DNA of 64,000 nucleotides from SHLQ01 sp033344795 (GTDB lineage: Bacteria; Actinomycetota; Acidimicrobiia; Acidimicrobiales; SHLQ01): contig JAWPMS010000001.1 in assembly GCA_033344795.1 (NCBI GenBank), positions 3,038,001 to 3,102,000 of the forward strand. The letters are read 5' to 3'. Numbering within the stretch: the first letter of the stretch is position 1; the number at the start of each line of letters is the position of its first letter. Positions 1 through 7,822 of this stretch are shown in pieces. The translations under genes and the position numbers were made by a program. The notes beneath the pieces were generated by a model. That model worked only from the letters and a program-made list of their open reading frames with translations. It ran no database searches and was not told where the DNA came from.

Positions 1-434
1 AGTCGACCACGATGTCGATGTTGCTCGAGTCTTCGGGGCTCTACGAGCCACTCGCGGTCCGGATCGCGGCAGGCATGGCGGTGTTCGGCACCTGCGCCGG
101 TCTGATCTTGCTGGCGACCGAGATCGAGGATGGTCGACCCGATCAGCGGTCGTTCGGTCGGCTCGATGTTTCGGTGCAGCGCAACGCCTACGGTCGTCAG
201 CTCGAAAGCTTCGAAACGGACTTGCAGACCACCGTCACGGAAGATGACATACACGCGGTCTTCATCCGTGCGCCAAAGATCACACGCGTCGGCGACTCGA
301 TCGAAGTACTCGCCTCGGTCGAAGATGAGCCGGTCCTCGTGCGGGAAGGAAACGCGCTGGGGGCATCGTTTCACCCAGAACTCGCGAATGGTTCGAGAAT
401 CCATCGACTGTTCCTCGATTCCGTCGCATACTAG
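1..434 (+). CDS. pdxT: Pyridoxal 5'-phosphate synthase glutaminase subunit, 3' part
   Basis: The gene enters the window already open; codons are in frame from base 3, and the first residues (STTMSMLLE) match the stretch after the conserved GGES of PdxT. About 143 C-terminal residues are present and end at the TAG at 432-434. PdxT is the glutaminase that hydrolyses glutamine and feeds ammonia to PdxS for vitamin B6 synthesis in the cytoplasm. The Cys nucleophile is in FGTCAGLILLA and the His-Glu pair in FHPELANG, so the visible part keeps the triad. yebC follows 25 bp later in the same direction, the usual actinobacterial order pdxS-pdxT-yebC, which suggests cotranscription. The start and the pdxS partner lie outside the window. 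Confidence 0.93.
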   Translation, partial: STTMSMLLESSGLYEPLAVRIAAGMAVFGTCAGLILLATEIEDGRPDQRSFGRLDVSVQRNAYGRQLESFETDLQTTVTEDDIHAVFIRAPKITRVGDSIEVLASVEDEPVLVREGNALGASFHPELANGSRIHRLFLDSVAY

Positions 435-459
435 AGAGTCGCAACAAGGAGGCTGCCTG

Positions 460-1212
460 ATGTCAGGTCATTCCAAATGGGCAACCATCAAGCACAAGAA
501 GGGCGCGCTGGACAAGAAGCGCGCCAAACTCTTCGCCAAGCTGATCAAGCAGGTAGAGGTTGCCGCCCGTCAGGGCGGTGGTGACATGGATGCCAACGCC
601 ACGCTTCGAACGATGTATCAAAAGGCGCGCGACTCCTCGGTTCCGCTCGACACGATCGAGCGAGCGATCAAGCGAGGTACTGGCGAGCTCGAGGGGGTCA
701 ACTACGAAGCCATCACGTATGAGGGGTATGCCCCGGCTGGAGTTGCCCTGTATGTGGAGGTCCTCACCGACAATCGCAATCGAACCGGCGCGGACATGCG
801 GTCATTGTTCTCGAAGAACGGTGGGTCGATGGCCGAGCCGGGAGCCGTTGCGTGGCAGTTCGAGCGCAAGGGAATCATCACGCTCGATCGGGCGCTCGAT
901 GAAGACGACCTCATGATGGTTGCGCTGGAGCACGGTGGTGAAGACCTGGTCGATGAGGGTGACACCTGGCGTCTGACCTGTGAGCCGACCGACCTCAATG
1001 GCCTGCGCGATGCACTCGAAGCGAACTCGATCGAATTTCAAGACGCAGACCTCACCATGCTGCCGACTTCCACGGTCGAGATCACCGAACCATCGGATGC
1101 CAAGGCTGTGCTGCGACTCATCGACATCTTGGATGACAACGACGATGTGCAGGATGTGTTCGCGAACTTCGATATGCCCGATGACGTTCTGCAGGCGGCA
1201 GCCGAAGAGTAG
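460..1212 (+). CDS. yebC: YebC/PmpR family protein (TACO1 family)
   Basis: A 250-residue protein beginning MSGHSKWATIKHKKG, the invariant N-terminus of the family; this fixes the start at the ATG at 460, which is preceded by AAGGAGG at 446-452. Members are three-domain cytoplasmic proteins described as DNA-binding regulators and, more recently, as factors that help ribosomes through polyproline or stalling sequences. The length and the acidic C-terminus (IDILDDNDDVQDV) are normal. An open frame extends upstream to base 130, but that part lies in pdxT in another frame and is not credible. The usual ruvC-ruvA-ruvB genes do not follow; the next gene is on the opposite strand. Confidence 0.95.
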   Translation: MSGHSKWATIKHKKGALDKKRAKLFAKLIKQVEVAARQGGGDMDANATLRTMYQKARDSSVPLDTIERAIKRGTGELEGVNYEAITYEGYAPAGVALYVEVLTDNRNRTGADMRSLFSKNGGSMAEPGAVAWQFERKGIITLDRALDEDDLMMVALEHGGEDLVDEGDTWRLTCEPTDLNGLRDALEANSIEFQDADLTMLPTSTVEITEPSDAKAVLRLIDILDDNDDVQDVFANFDMPDDVLQAAAEE

Positions 1213-1230
1213 GGCCCGAGGACGCAGCGA

Positions 1231-1785
1231 TCAGCGTGCAGGCGCAGACCGATCGGCGTGAAGGTGCAGCAGCACCAAGATGCTCAACGCGTCGGTGATG
1301 TGGCCCTGAAGCACCATGTCGATCGCTTCGTCGACGGGTAGTCGACGCAGTTGTAGCTGCTCGGTGTCATCAGGGGTCGAGATTCCCTCGACGAGATCGG
1401 TGGCGAGATAACCCCACGAGGCCTCATCGGTGACCGAGTTGCTGAGATGCACTCCAGAAAACAGCGGCGTCAAGGTGGCCGCGATCAGTCCGGTTTCTTC
1501 GAGCAGCTCTCGTCGAGCTGCCTCCTCGACGGACTCTCCGGCTGGACATCCGCCTTCGGGGATCTCCCAGCTGTATTCGTTCGTCGCATAACGGTATTGG
1601 CCGACGAGCCACGTGTGGTCGTCTGCATCGACGGGGAGTACTCCAACGGCGCGGTTCTTGAACCGAACCACGCCGTAGACGCCGGGAGAGCCACCGGGCG
1701 TTGTGACATCGCTGTGCTCAACGCGTATCCAGGCGTTCTCGTAGTGGACCGCAGAGGTGTGCGTCACCCACGGGTTGTCATCCAT
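1231..1785 (-). CDS. Nudix hydrolase, ADP-ribose pyrophosphatase-like
   Basis: A 184-residue protein with a complete Nudix box, G-x5-E-x7-RE-x2-EE-x-G, seen as GGCPAGE followed by RRELLEETGL. Nudix enzymes cleave nucleoside diphosphates linked to another moiety; the flanking sequence resembles the ADP-ribose/NDP-sugar group, but substrate cannot be settled from sequence. I chose the ATG at 1785 (MDDNPWVTHTSA). The open frame continues to 1845, but that would overlap the end of fabF and adds unconserved residues. It is the last gene of the fatty-acid operon, 40 bp after fabF, so it is probably cotranscribed. Confidence 0.88.
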   Translation of the reverse strand: MDDNPWVTHTSAVHYENAWIRVEHSDVTTPGGSPGVYGVVRFKNRAVGVLPVDADDHTWLVGQYRYATNEYSWEIPEGGCPAGESVEEAARRELLEETGLIAATLTPLFSGVHLSNSVTDEASWGYLATDLVEGISTPDDTEQLQLRRLPVDEAIDMVLQGHITDALSILVLLHLHADRSAPAR

Positions 1786-1825
1786 GAAGGTGCTTAAGAC
1801 GCAGGACCGAGGATCAGCGTGTCGG

Positions 1826-3007
1826 TCACTGGTCCGAAGGACCAAGAATCAGCGTGCCATTGTGTCCGCCGAAACCGAACGAGTTCGACATCGACGGTCC
1901 GGGCGTCCAGGGGCGTGCCTCGCCAACAACCAGATCGATGTCGGGCATCGTTGGATCATCGTTCTCGTGGCCAACCGTGGGCGGGATGAGCTTGTGCTCC
2001 ATCGCCAGGACGATCGCGGCTGCCTCGAGAGCCCCGGCTGCACCGAGCGCGTGCCCGGTGACACCCTTGGTCGAGGTGACGATTGGTTTGTTCGCGCCGC
2101 CAAAGACCTTGTTGATCGCTTCAGCTTCTGCGGCGTCGTTCAACGGCGTCGAAGTTCCGTGCGCATTGATGTGCACGATGTCCTCAGCGTTTAGCTCAGC
2201 GTCTTGCAGGGAGAGCTCCATGCAGTTGACCGCACCGACGCCGCCCGGTGAAGGAGCGGTGATGTGGTGTGCGTCAGCGGTGCTCGCAGCACCCATGACC
2301 TCCGCGAGAATCGTCGCCCCGCGAGCCACGGCACGGTCCCACTCTTCGAGAACGAGCACGGCCGATCCCTCGGCCATCACGAAACCGTTTCGGTCTCGGT
2401 CAAAAGGCATCGAGCGATTGTTCGGCGACAAGGCGGTCATGTTGCGAAAGCCGGCTAGTGCCGTGACGGTGAAGGAGGCCTCAGAACCACCTGCGAGAAC
2501 AGCGTCACAACGATCTGCGGCGATCCAGCGAGCGCCGTTGCCGATCGAGTGGGTGCCTGCAGCGCAAGCGGTGACCGTGTTCTCGGCGGGACCTTGCCAG
2601 CCGTATTTCATCGACAGCCCACCAGCGGCGGCATTGGCCATCATCATCGGAACAAGGAAAGGGGAGACCCGCCGCTCGCCCTTCTCGTACCGGGTGATGA
2701 TCTGTTCTTCGAGCGTGTTCAAGCCACCGATGCCGGTGCCCAAGAACACGCCACGTCGCGTGGGCGCAGCGTCAATCTCGCCAGCTTGCTCGAGCGCTTC
2801 GTGTGCAGCTGCGAAGGCAAACTGAGCGTAACGATCGGTGCGCCGAACCTCTTTGCCGTTCTCGAAGTACGGCGTCGGATCGAAGTCATGCACACGACGC
2901 TCGACGTCCTCGACCGGACCCTGGAGGCCGTTCCAGAATGCGTCCTTGCCGATCCCACATGGGGCAACAACTCCGACGCCTGTAACGGCGACTCGACGGA
3001 ACTTCAT
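1826..3007 (-). CDS. fabF: 3-oxoacyl-[acyl-carrier-protein] synthase II
   Basis: A 393-residue condensing enzyme that elongates acyl-ACP with malonyl-ACP. The Cys-His-His triad is visible: Cys about residue 148 in TVTACAAGTHS, His in HINAHGTSTP and His in KGVTGHALGAAG. The GFGGHN motif near the end is also present, and length is normal for the family. Its ATG overlaps the acpP stop by one base (TAATG), so translation is probably coupled to acpP. Just after the stop codon there is a partial second copy of the gene's last codons (see findings). Confidence 0.96.
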   Translation of the reverse strand: MKFRRVAVTGVGVVAPCGIGKDAFWNGLQGPVEDVERRVHDFDPTPYFENGKEVRRTDRYAQFAFAAAHEALEQAGEIDAAPTRRGVFLGTGIGGLNTLEEQIITRYEKGERRVSPFLVPMMMANAAAGGLSMKYGWQGPAENTVTACAAGTHSIGNGARWIAADRCDAVLAGGSEASFTVTALAGFRNMTALSPNNRSMPFDRDRNGFVMAEGSAVLVLEEWDRAVARGATILAEVMGAASTADAHHITAPSPGGVGAVNCMELSLQDAELNAEDIVHINAHGTSTPLNDAAEAEAINKVFGGANKPIVTSTKGVTGHALGAAGALEAAAIVLAMEHKLIPPTVGHENDDPTMPDIDLVVGEARPWTPGPSMSNSFGFGGHNGTLILGPSDQ

Positions 3008-3243
3008 TACAGCTTGTTGGTGACGAGTTCGTAGGCGCCCTTGACGGTCTCGACTCCCTCGAGCTCGTCTTCGTCGACGCTCACGTCGAACTCTTCTTCG
3101 AGGCCCATCACCAGCTCGACAAGGTCGAGGCTGTCCGCATCGAGATCATCGGCGAAGGATGCCTCCATGGTGACCTTGTCGGCCTCGACCGACAGTACGT
3201 CAACGGCGACCTTTACGAAGCGGGCAAAATTCTCATCACTCAT
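3007..3243 (-). CDS. acpP: Acyl carrier protein
   Basis: A 78-residue acidic helical protein. The phosphopantetheine site is Ser38 in LDADSLDLVELVM. It carries the growing acyl chain between FabD, FabH, FabG and FabF, all encoded next to it. The ATG at 3243 has a good ribosome site (AGGAGA) just upstream on the minus strand. The 140 bp between fabG and acpP could hold an internal promoter or processing site, which would suit the high ACP level cells need, but no clear -10/-35 is seen. Confidence 0.97.
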   Translation of the reverse strand: MSDENFARFVKVAVDVLSVEADKVTMEASFADDLDADSLDLVELVMGLEEEFDVSVDEDELEGVETVKGAYELVTNKL

Positions 3244-3383
3244 TACATTCTCTCCTGAATGGCAGGTCCACAGATTCTATGGCGGTCTTGACGATAACCG
3301 TACTTGGGTGAGCTCCGGAGGGACGGAGGAGCGGGCGAACCGCTAGCGAGCCGCATCGGCGAGACAGACTCCGGTTGTGATCG

Positions 3384-4112
3384 TCACCCCATTGCCATTC
3401 CGCCGTCGACGGGAAGCACGGTTCCGGTGATGTAACCGGCGCTCTCGGAGGCAAAGAATGACACGGCGGCGGCGATTTCTTCGGCCTCGCCCATCCGCCC
3501 GAGCGGGACGACGTCGGTCATCGCCGACAGCTGATCTTCGGTCAACGCTGCGGTCATGTCCGTGGCTATCGGGCCCGGGGCAACGACGTTCACGGTGATG
3601 TTGCGTGATGCGAACTCTTTGGCCAGCGATCGAGCGAGGCCGTGCAGCCCGGCCTTCGACGCGGCGTAGTTGGCTTGCCCGGCCTGGCCGCCGATTCCGA
3701 CGATCGAGGAGATGAACACGATTCGGCCCCATCGGGCTTTCATCATTCCCTTGACCGCCCGTTTCGCGACACGGAACCCACCGGTCAGATTGGAGTCGAC
3801 AACCGAGCTGAAATCGTCCTCTCCCATTCGAAGTACGAGACCGTCCTTGGTGATGCCAGCATTCGAGACGAGCACCGTGACGGGCCCCAGGGCTGCCTCG
3901 ACCTCGGAGAACGCGGCGTCGACCGAGTCGGCGTCGGTCACGTCGCAGCGCACCGCGAAGATGCCTTCTTCTTCGATCGGCGTCGAGCGATAGGTCGCTG
4001 CCACAGAGAATCCGTTGTCGCGCAGCGCTCTGGCGGTGGCCAACCCGATCCCGCGATTTGCGCCAGTGACCAGAGCGACACGCTGCTCTGCGGGCCCGTC
4101 GGCGTCAGACAT
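3384..4112 (-). CDS. fabG: 3-oxoacyl-ACP reductase, MabA-like
   Basis: A 242-residue short-chain dehydrogenase. The NADP-binding GANRGIGLA is near residues 18-26, VSNAG near 84, and the catalytic Ser and YxxxK are in FISSIVGI and ANYAASKAG. It is the second step of elongation, reduction of 3-oxoacyl-ACP. The region after the first Rossmann strands is short and the sequence GYITGTVLPVDGGMAMG resembles mycobacterial MabA/FabG1 more than E. coli FabG; this is a reading by eye. The start overlaps fabH by 8 bp, implying coupled translation. Confidence 0.95.
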   Translation of the reverse strand: MSDADGPAEQRVALVTGANRGIGLATARALRDNGFSVAATYRSTPIEEEGIFAVRCDVTDADSVDAAFSEVEAALGPVTVLVSNAGITKDGLVLRMGEDDFSSVVDSNLTGGFRVAKRAVKGMMKARWGRIVFISSIVGIGGQAGQANYAASKAGLHGLARSLAKEFASRNITVNVVAPGPIATDMTAALTEDQLSAMTDVVPLGRMGEAEEIAAAVSFFASESAGYITGTVLPVDGGMAMG

Positions 4113-5037
4113 TTGGCTCCCAGCGCATGATCGCTGACGCCCAGGTCATCCCGAAGCCGAAGCCGCCCAGCAGCAGGAGGTCGCCAGGCTGAATCCGATC
4201 ATCAACCACGGCGGTGTCGAGTGCAATCGGGATCGTTGCCGCAGAGTTGTTTGCCGTGTTCTGGATCGTGACGATCGCCTTGTCCATCGGAATGTCGAGT
4301 CGATTGGCAATCGCTTCGATGATGCGAACGTTTGCCTGGTGCGGCACGAACCAGTCGATTTCTTCAGCGGTCACCCCGGCATTCGACATGGCGTTTTTTG
4401 CCGACTGGGTGACGGCTCGGACTGCGGTGCGGAAGACTTCCTTGCCGTCCATGGTGATTTTTCCGTCGTGATCGGTGTAGCCGATGTGGCGATGGTGGCC
4501 GTCGGCGCCGAGATCGAATCCGAGCAACGTTTCGGTTTCGCTCTTCTCGAGCACGACCGCACCCGCACCGTCGCCGAACAGGATCGCCGAGCTGCGGTCT
4601 TCCCAATCGACGTAGTCGCTCAAGGTGTCGGCGCCGATGACGAGGATTCGCTCGAGCCCCGTTCCGATCAATCCGTTTGCCGCCATCAGCGCGTAGGTGA
4701 ACCCCGAGCAGACGGCCTGCATGTCACAGGCTCCTCCTCGGATGCCGAGTTCGGCGTGGACGGTGGCTGACGTGCCTGGCATGAGCTGGTCGGGAGTTGA
4801 CGTCGCGACGATCACGAGGTCGATGTCGTCGCCGGTGACTCCCGCACGATCGAGAGCTTGTTGTCCCGCATGGATCGACATTTGGCTGGTGGAACCGCCG
4901 ACGTGGCGTTGGCGAATGCCTGTGCGTTCGAAGATCCATTCGTCGCTGGTCTCGAGGCCGCCCTGCGCGAGATCGTCGTTTGTCAGGATCTTCTCCGGGA
5001 GGTTTGACCCCCATCCGATGATTCGGCTGCCGCTCAT
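4105..5037 (-). CDS. fabH: 3-oxoacyl-ACP synthase III
   Basis: A 310-residue KAS III that starts fatty-acid synthesis by condensing an acyl-CoA primer with malonyl-ACP. The catalytic Cys is residue 110 in MQAVCSGFTYALM, the His is in VPHQANVRII and the Asn in NTANNSAAT. I chose the ATG at 5037 (MSGSRIIGWGSNLP) because it matches the family N-terminus and overlaps the fabD stop as ATGA. The frame is open upstream to 5784, but that part is antisense-like shadow inside fabD. The order fabD-fabH-fabG-acpP-fabF puts initiation and elongation enzymes in one transcript. Confidence 0.96.
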   Translation of the reverse strand: MSGSRIIGWGSNLPEKILTNDDLAQGGLETSDEWIFERTGIRQRHVGGSTSQMSIHAGQQALDRAGVTGDDIDLVIVATSTPDQLMPGTSATVHAELGIRGGACDMQAVCSGFTYALMAANGLIGTGLERILVIGADTLSDYVDWEDRSSAILFGDGAGAVVLEKSETETLLGFDLGADGHHRHIGYTDHDGKITMDGKEVFRTAVRAVTQSAKNAMSNAGVTAEEIDWFVPHQANVRIIEAIANRLDIPMDKAIVTIQNTANNSAATIPIALDTAVVDDRIQPGDLLLLGGFGFGMTWASAIMRWEPNV

Positions 5038-6206
5038 GGTTGACGCAACCAGGCGATCGGTTGACGGGCGGTCACTCGTTCGCCCTGCAGCGCAAGAAAG
5101 CCCTGGACCTCGCCGGCAAAGGCAGACCTGACCTCGACATCTCCGACCGCACCGAGAATCGAGCCTCGGGTGATCGCCTGTCCCACTTCGATTCCTGCAT
5201 CGGGGGTGAAGACACCGGCAGCGGGGGAGACGACCAATCGTTCGGTCGCAAAGAGGTGTTCGCCTTCGTGCGCAGGTGTTGGCGTAGAGGTGTTCCCGAT
5301 CGACTCGAGAAGTCCATTCACGTCGTCGGGCGTGTTGATCGTGAGGCGAGTTGCCTCTTTGAGCGTTCGTTTCACCAGTCCGGTGAGAACCGCCCCAGGG
5401 CCGACCTCGATGTAGGTCGCAGCGCCGTTCGTCTCCAACGTGTGCAGCGTCTGACGCCAGCGAACCGGTGAGCAGAGTTGCGCCGTGAGGAGGCCATTCC
5501 AATCCTGAGAAGCGCTGTGCATTGCACCGTCGACGTTTGCGACCACGAAGGTGTCGGCGTCCCGGAAATCGGTTTGGTCGATGGCCTTGCGAAGACGATC
5601 TCGTGCCGGCGACATGAAAGGGGTGTGGAATGCTCCGCCGACGGGAAGCGCCATCGATCGTTTCGCTCCGAGCTCCTTGGCAACGTCTCCGGCTTCGGCG
5701 ACCGCGTCTTGGGCGCCGGCGATCACTACCTGGCCCGGAGCGTTGTAGTTCGCAACCCAGACGTCTCCGGCGACTCGTGCACACGCGATGTCGACCTGGT
5801 CGTCATCGAGTCCGAGGATCGCAGCCATCGTGCCGCTTCGCTCGTCGGCAGCGGCCTGCATGGCATCGCCCCGCTCGGTCACGAGCTTCACCGCATCGGC
5901 GAAGTCGACGACCCCAGCTGCAGTGAGCGCGCTGTATTCGCCAAGGCTGTGGCCGGCGTGACCAGCAGCTTCGACGCCGACGCGGGTCATCGCGTCGAAC
6001 ACGACCATCGACAAGACGAACGTCGTCAGCTGGCTGTTGCGCGTGTGCTTGAGCGTTTCGGCGTCAGCGTTGAGCAAGAGGTCGGCGACGTCTCGGTCGG
6101 CTACCTCGCTCGCCTCGGCGACCAGTTCCCAGGAAGGGTGGTCCTTCCAGGGAGATCCCATGCCAGGAACTTGCGATCCTTGGCCGGGATACATGAACAC
6201 GATCAT
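5034..6206 (-). CDS. fabD: Malonyl-CoA:ACP transacylase with C-terminal biotinyl/lipoyl-like domain
   Basis: A 390-residue protein. Residues 1 to about 305 form the transacylase that loads malonate on ACP: oxyanion GQGSQ near 9-12, nucleophile Ser87 in GHSLGEYSAL and His194 in GGAFHTPFM. Plain FabD is about 300-315 residues. The extra ~80 residues align by eye with the barrel-sandwich hybrid of biotin carboxyl carrier proteins: VVSPAAGVF, a loop ending VGQAITRGS, then VRSAFAGEV and LQGERVTARQPI. The MKM segment that holds the modified lysine is replaced by GDVEVRS, so the domain should not be biotinylated. It is the first gene of the fab operon; its promoter must lie upstream of 6206 but I cannot pick it with confidence. 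Confidence 0.93.
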   Translation of the reverse strand: MIVFMYPGQGSQVPGMGSPWKDHPSWELVAEASEVADRDVADLLLNADAETLKHTRNSQLTTFVLSMVVFDAMTRVGVEAAGHAGHSLGEYSALTAAGVVDFADAVKLVTERGDAMQAAADERSGTMAAILGLDDDQVDIACARVAGDVWVANYNAPGQVVIAGAQDAVAEAGDVAKELGAKRSMALPVGGAFHTPFMSPARDRLRKAIDQTDFRDADTFVVANVDGAMHSASQDWNGLLTAQLCSPVRWRQTLHTLETNGAATYIEVGPGAVLTGLVKRTLKEATRLTINTPDDVNGLLESIGNTSTPTPAHEGEHLFATERLVVSPAAGVFTPDAGIEVGQAITRGSILGAVGDVEVRSAFAGEVQGFLALQGERVTARQPIAWLRQP

Positions 6207-6344
6207 TGACGTACCTCGGATGTACCAGTTGCGGTCGATCTAGCAGAGAACGCTAGACACCCGAGCCGGATATGACCACTTACTCGTGGGTAACCCGATG
6301 CGCGTTGCCTCACGAGCAACGCTCGCCGCCACACCGACAGCGCG

Positions 6345-6384
6345 AGGGGTCTGACCCCTTTTTCGAAAAAGGGGTCAGACCCCT
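6345..6384. repeat. 40-bp perfect palindrome made of two mirrored hairpins
   Basis: The segment is its own reverse complement over 40 bp, with the centre between 6364 and 6365. Each half is a small hairpin, AGGGGT-CTG-ACCCCT, followed by five T residues toward the centre, so either strand can form a short stem plus T-run. It overlaps the last codons of the HxlR gene and supplies its stop codon (6375-6377), and lies 139 bp upstream of fabD. It could act as a bidirectional terminator or be a mobile REP-type palindrome. No second copy is in the window. Confidence 0.85.
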
Positions 6385-6764
6385 TGGTTGGAATCATCGG
6401 GCGAGTTGCTCGAGCGGAGGTAGTTGGCGGGCGGGACCCATGTCTCGGCGAGGTGTTCATTGCCCCAGGCGGCCAGAGCGAGAAGCACCGGACGCAGATC
6501 TTCAGCGCGCGAGGTTGGTTCGTAGATATGACGTGAACCCTTGCCGGTTTGGACGCGAACGAGCAGCTCGGCATCGACGAGACGTCGAAGACGCTCGGTG
6601 AGGATGTTCGTCGGAATGCTTTCGGGTGATCGCTCGAACTCGCTGAATCGGCGCTTTCCATCGAGGACATCGCGGAGAACCAGCAGCGTCCACTTGTCGC
6701 CCACGAGATCGAGGCTTGACGCGATTGGGCATTCGGATCGTCTATTCGGCGAGACAGGGATCAT
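6375..6764 (-). CDS. HxlR-family winged-helix transcriptional regulator
   Basis: A 129-residue protein with the family core: CPIASSLDLVGDKW, then LRDVLDGKRRFSEFERS and IPTNILTERLRRL, ending in a wing (GKGSRHIYEPT). HxlR proteins bind DNA as dimers and usually control a divergent neighbour. I chose the ATG at 6764 (MIPVSPNRRSECP); upstream in-frame residues up to 6833 would run through the operator and look unconserved. The last four codons and the stop come from the palindrome at 6345-6384. The divergent gene at 6836 is the probable target. The ligand is unknown. Confidence 0.86.
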   Translation of the reverse strand: MIPVSPNRRSECPIASSLDLVGDKWTLLVLRDVLDGKRRFSEFERSPESIPTNILTERLRRLVDAELLVRVQTGKGSRHIYEPTSRAEDLRPVLLALAAWGNEHLAETWVPPANYLRSSNSPDDSNQGV

Positions 6765-6765
6765 C

Positions 6766-6808
6766 ACTTGCAATTTACCAGTTAGTTGGTTACTTTCAAA
6801 ATGCAAGT
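6766..6808. promoter_or_regulatory. Divergent operator region between hxlR gene and membrane protein gene
   Basis: Two nested inverted repeats lie in the 71-bp gap. The outer one is ACTTGCA (6766-6772) and TGCAAGT (6802-6808). The inner one is TTACCA-N6-TGGTTA (6775-6792), one mismatch from perfect and close to the GTAAC-type half sites known for HxlR regulators. The placement between divergent starts supports autoregulation plus control of the membrane protein. That the encoded regulator binds here is inference. Confidence 0.6.
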
Positions 6809-6835
6809 AAACGAGCCTGTCTGGAGACAACACAA

Positions 6836-7273
6836 ATGAGCAGAAAGATCGCCCTCGTACTCATCGTCATGGCGAGCGGACGAGCGATGACCATCCCGTT
6901 CATCCACCGAGCTGGTGATGGCGGTGCGGGAGATCCGCCGGACGCATGGCTCATGCCGTTGGTCGGCGACGCGGCGATTGGAGTGGCCGCGCTGGTCATC
7001 GCGTATCTCGTCTGGCGGATGCCGAGCCCGGGAACCTGGGCGGCGACGATCGCCTGGAGCGCAATCGGGGCATTCGACGCGATCGCTGCGCTCCTCGTCG
7101 AGATCTCTGCGCCGTGGCCGGAGTTCTTCATGCTCGAACTCATCGGCCGGCCGATGTTCTTTGCCGCTGTGGTTCTCCACGCTGCAATCATCGTTCTGGT
7201 GAGTCGGCCCGACGCGCTGGAGGAGTTCGGGATTGCGGACGTCGATAGTCGAGTCATCGCGGCGCCGTCGTAG
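6836..7273 (+). CDS. Small four-helix membrane protein, unknown function
   Basis: A 145-residue protein that I do not recognise. Four hydrophobic segments are visible, roughly residues 4-18, 42-62 (VGDAAIGVAALVIAYLVW), 68-90 (WAATIAWSAIGAFDAIAALL) and 104-124 (FFAAVVLHAAIIVLV). The topology recalls DoxX-like or DUF-type helper proteins often paired with HxlR regulators. The ATG at 6836 gives MSRKIALVLIVM; the frame is open further upstream, but through the operator. It is divergent from the HxlR gene and probably under its control. Confidence 0.7.
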   Translation: MSRKIALVLIVMASGRAMTIPFIHRAGDGGAGDPPDAWLMPLVGDAAIGVAALVIAYLVWRMPSPGTWAATIAWSAIGAFDAIAALLVEISAPWPEFFMLELIGRPMFFAAVVLHAAIIVLVSRPDALEEFGIADVDSRVIAAPS

Positions 7274-7311
7274 GAGCGCTCAGAGCCGCTATCGTCAGAC
7301 TCGCTATCCAT

Positions 7312-7395
7312 GCCCGGATGGCGGAATTGGCAGACGCGATGGATTCAAAATCCATTGTCCGAAAGGGCGTGTGGGTTCAAGTCCCACTCCGGGCA
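7312..7395 (+). tRNA. tRNA-Leu (anticodon CAA)
   Basis: The acceptor stem GCCCGGA pairs with TCCGGGC, the D arm reads GCGGAATTGGCAGACGC, the anticodon stem ATGGA/TCCAT encloses loop TTCAAAA (anticodon CAA), there is a long class II variable arm, and the T arm is GTGGG-TTCAAGT-CCCAC. Discriminator A is at 7395 and CCA is not encoded. It reads UUG. Confidence 0.96.
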
Positions 7396-7534
7396 CGACT
7401 ACTCATCGGGACTTCCGCCCGACATCCGCGTGAGCCGACATGGTCGCTATGGAGCTACCCCGAGCGCAGCGGGTCCTACAGGATCCCCGCCCTGGAGGGC
7501 GAAGCCCGGAGGGTAAGCCCGTACACTTGCGCTG

Positions 7535-7822
7535 GTGAGACGCTCATCGATCGAGAAAAAGCTCCGGGACAACGGCGATGAGCTCAAGCGCGCCCGGGAG
7601 GACCTTCGAGTGTCGACAGAACAGCTCGAGCAGCTCACCAATGAGGCTGATGAGGCACGAATTCGGAACCTTGTGTCGGAGACTCCGCTCGCAGAACAAT
7701 CATTTCAGGAAGCTTCACGGCATGCTGAAACCATGCGGCGCCACCACACCGAACTGCAGCAGCGAATCGAAGAACTCGAGTCGCGCCAGGATTCATTGCT
7801 CGACCAAATGAGCGGATCATGA
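7535..7822 (+). CDS. Short coiled-coil protein, unknown function
   Basis: A 95-residue, highly charged protein starting at GTG 7535. Nearly the whole chain is heptad-like (LRDNGDELKRAREDL, TELQQRIEELESRQDSLLDQM) and predicts a helical coiled coil without membrane segments. Its stop overlaps the start of the ANTAR response regulator gene (ATGA), so the two are translationally coupled and probably act together; a dimerisation or partner role is only a guess. I do not recognise a named family. Confidence 0.7.
   Translation: MRRSSIEKKLRDNGDELKRAREDLRVSTEQLEQLTNEADEARIRNLVSETPLAEQSFQEASRHAETMRRHHTELQQRIEELESRQDSLLDQMSGS

Noticed and set aside
4105..5784. A 559-residue FabH with a long N-terminal extension
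   Set aside because: The extension is inside fabD in another frame; the ATG at 5037 matches the family N-terminus and overlaps fabD as ATGA.
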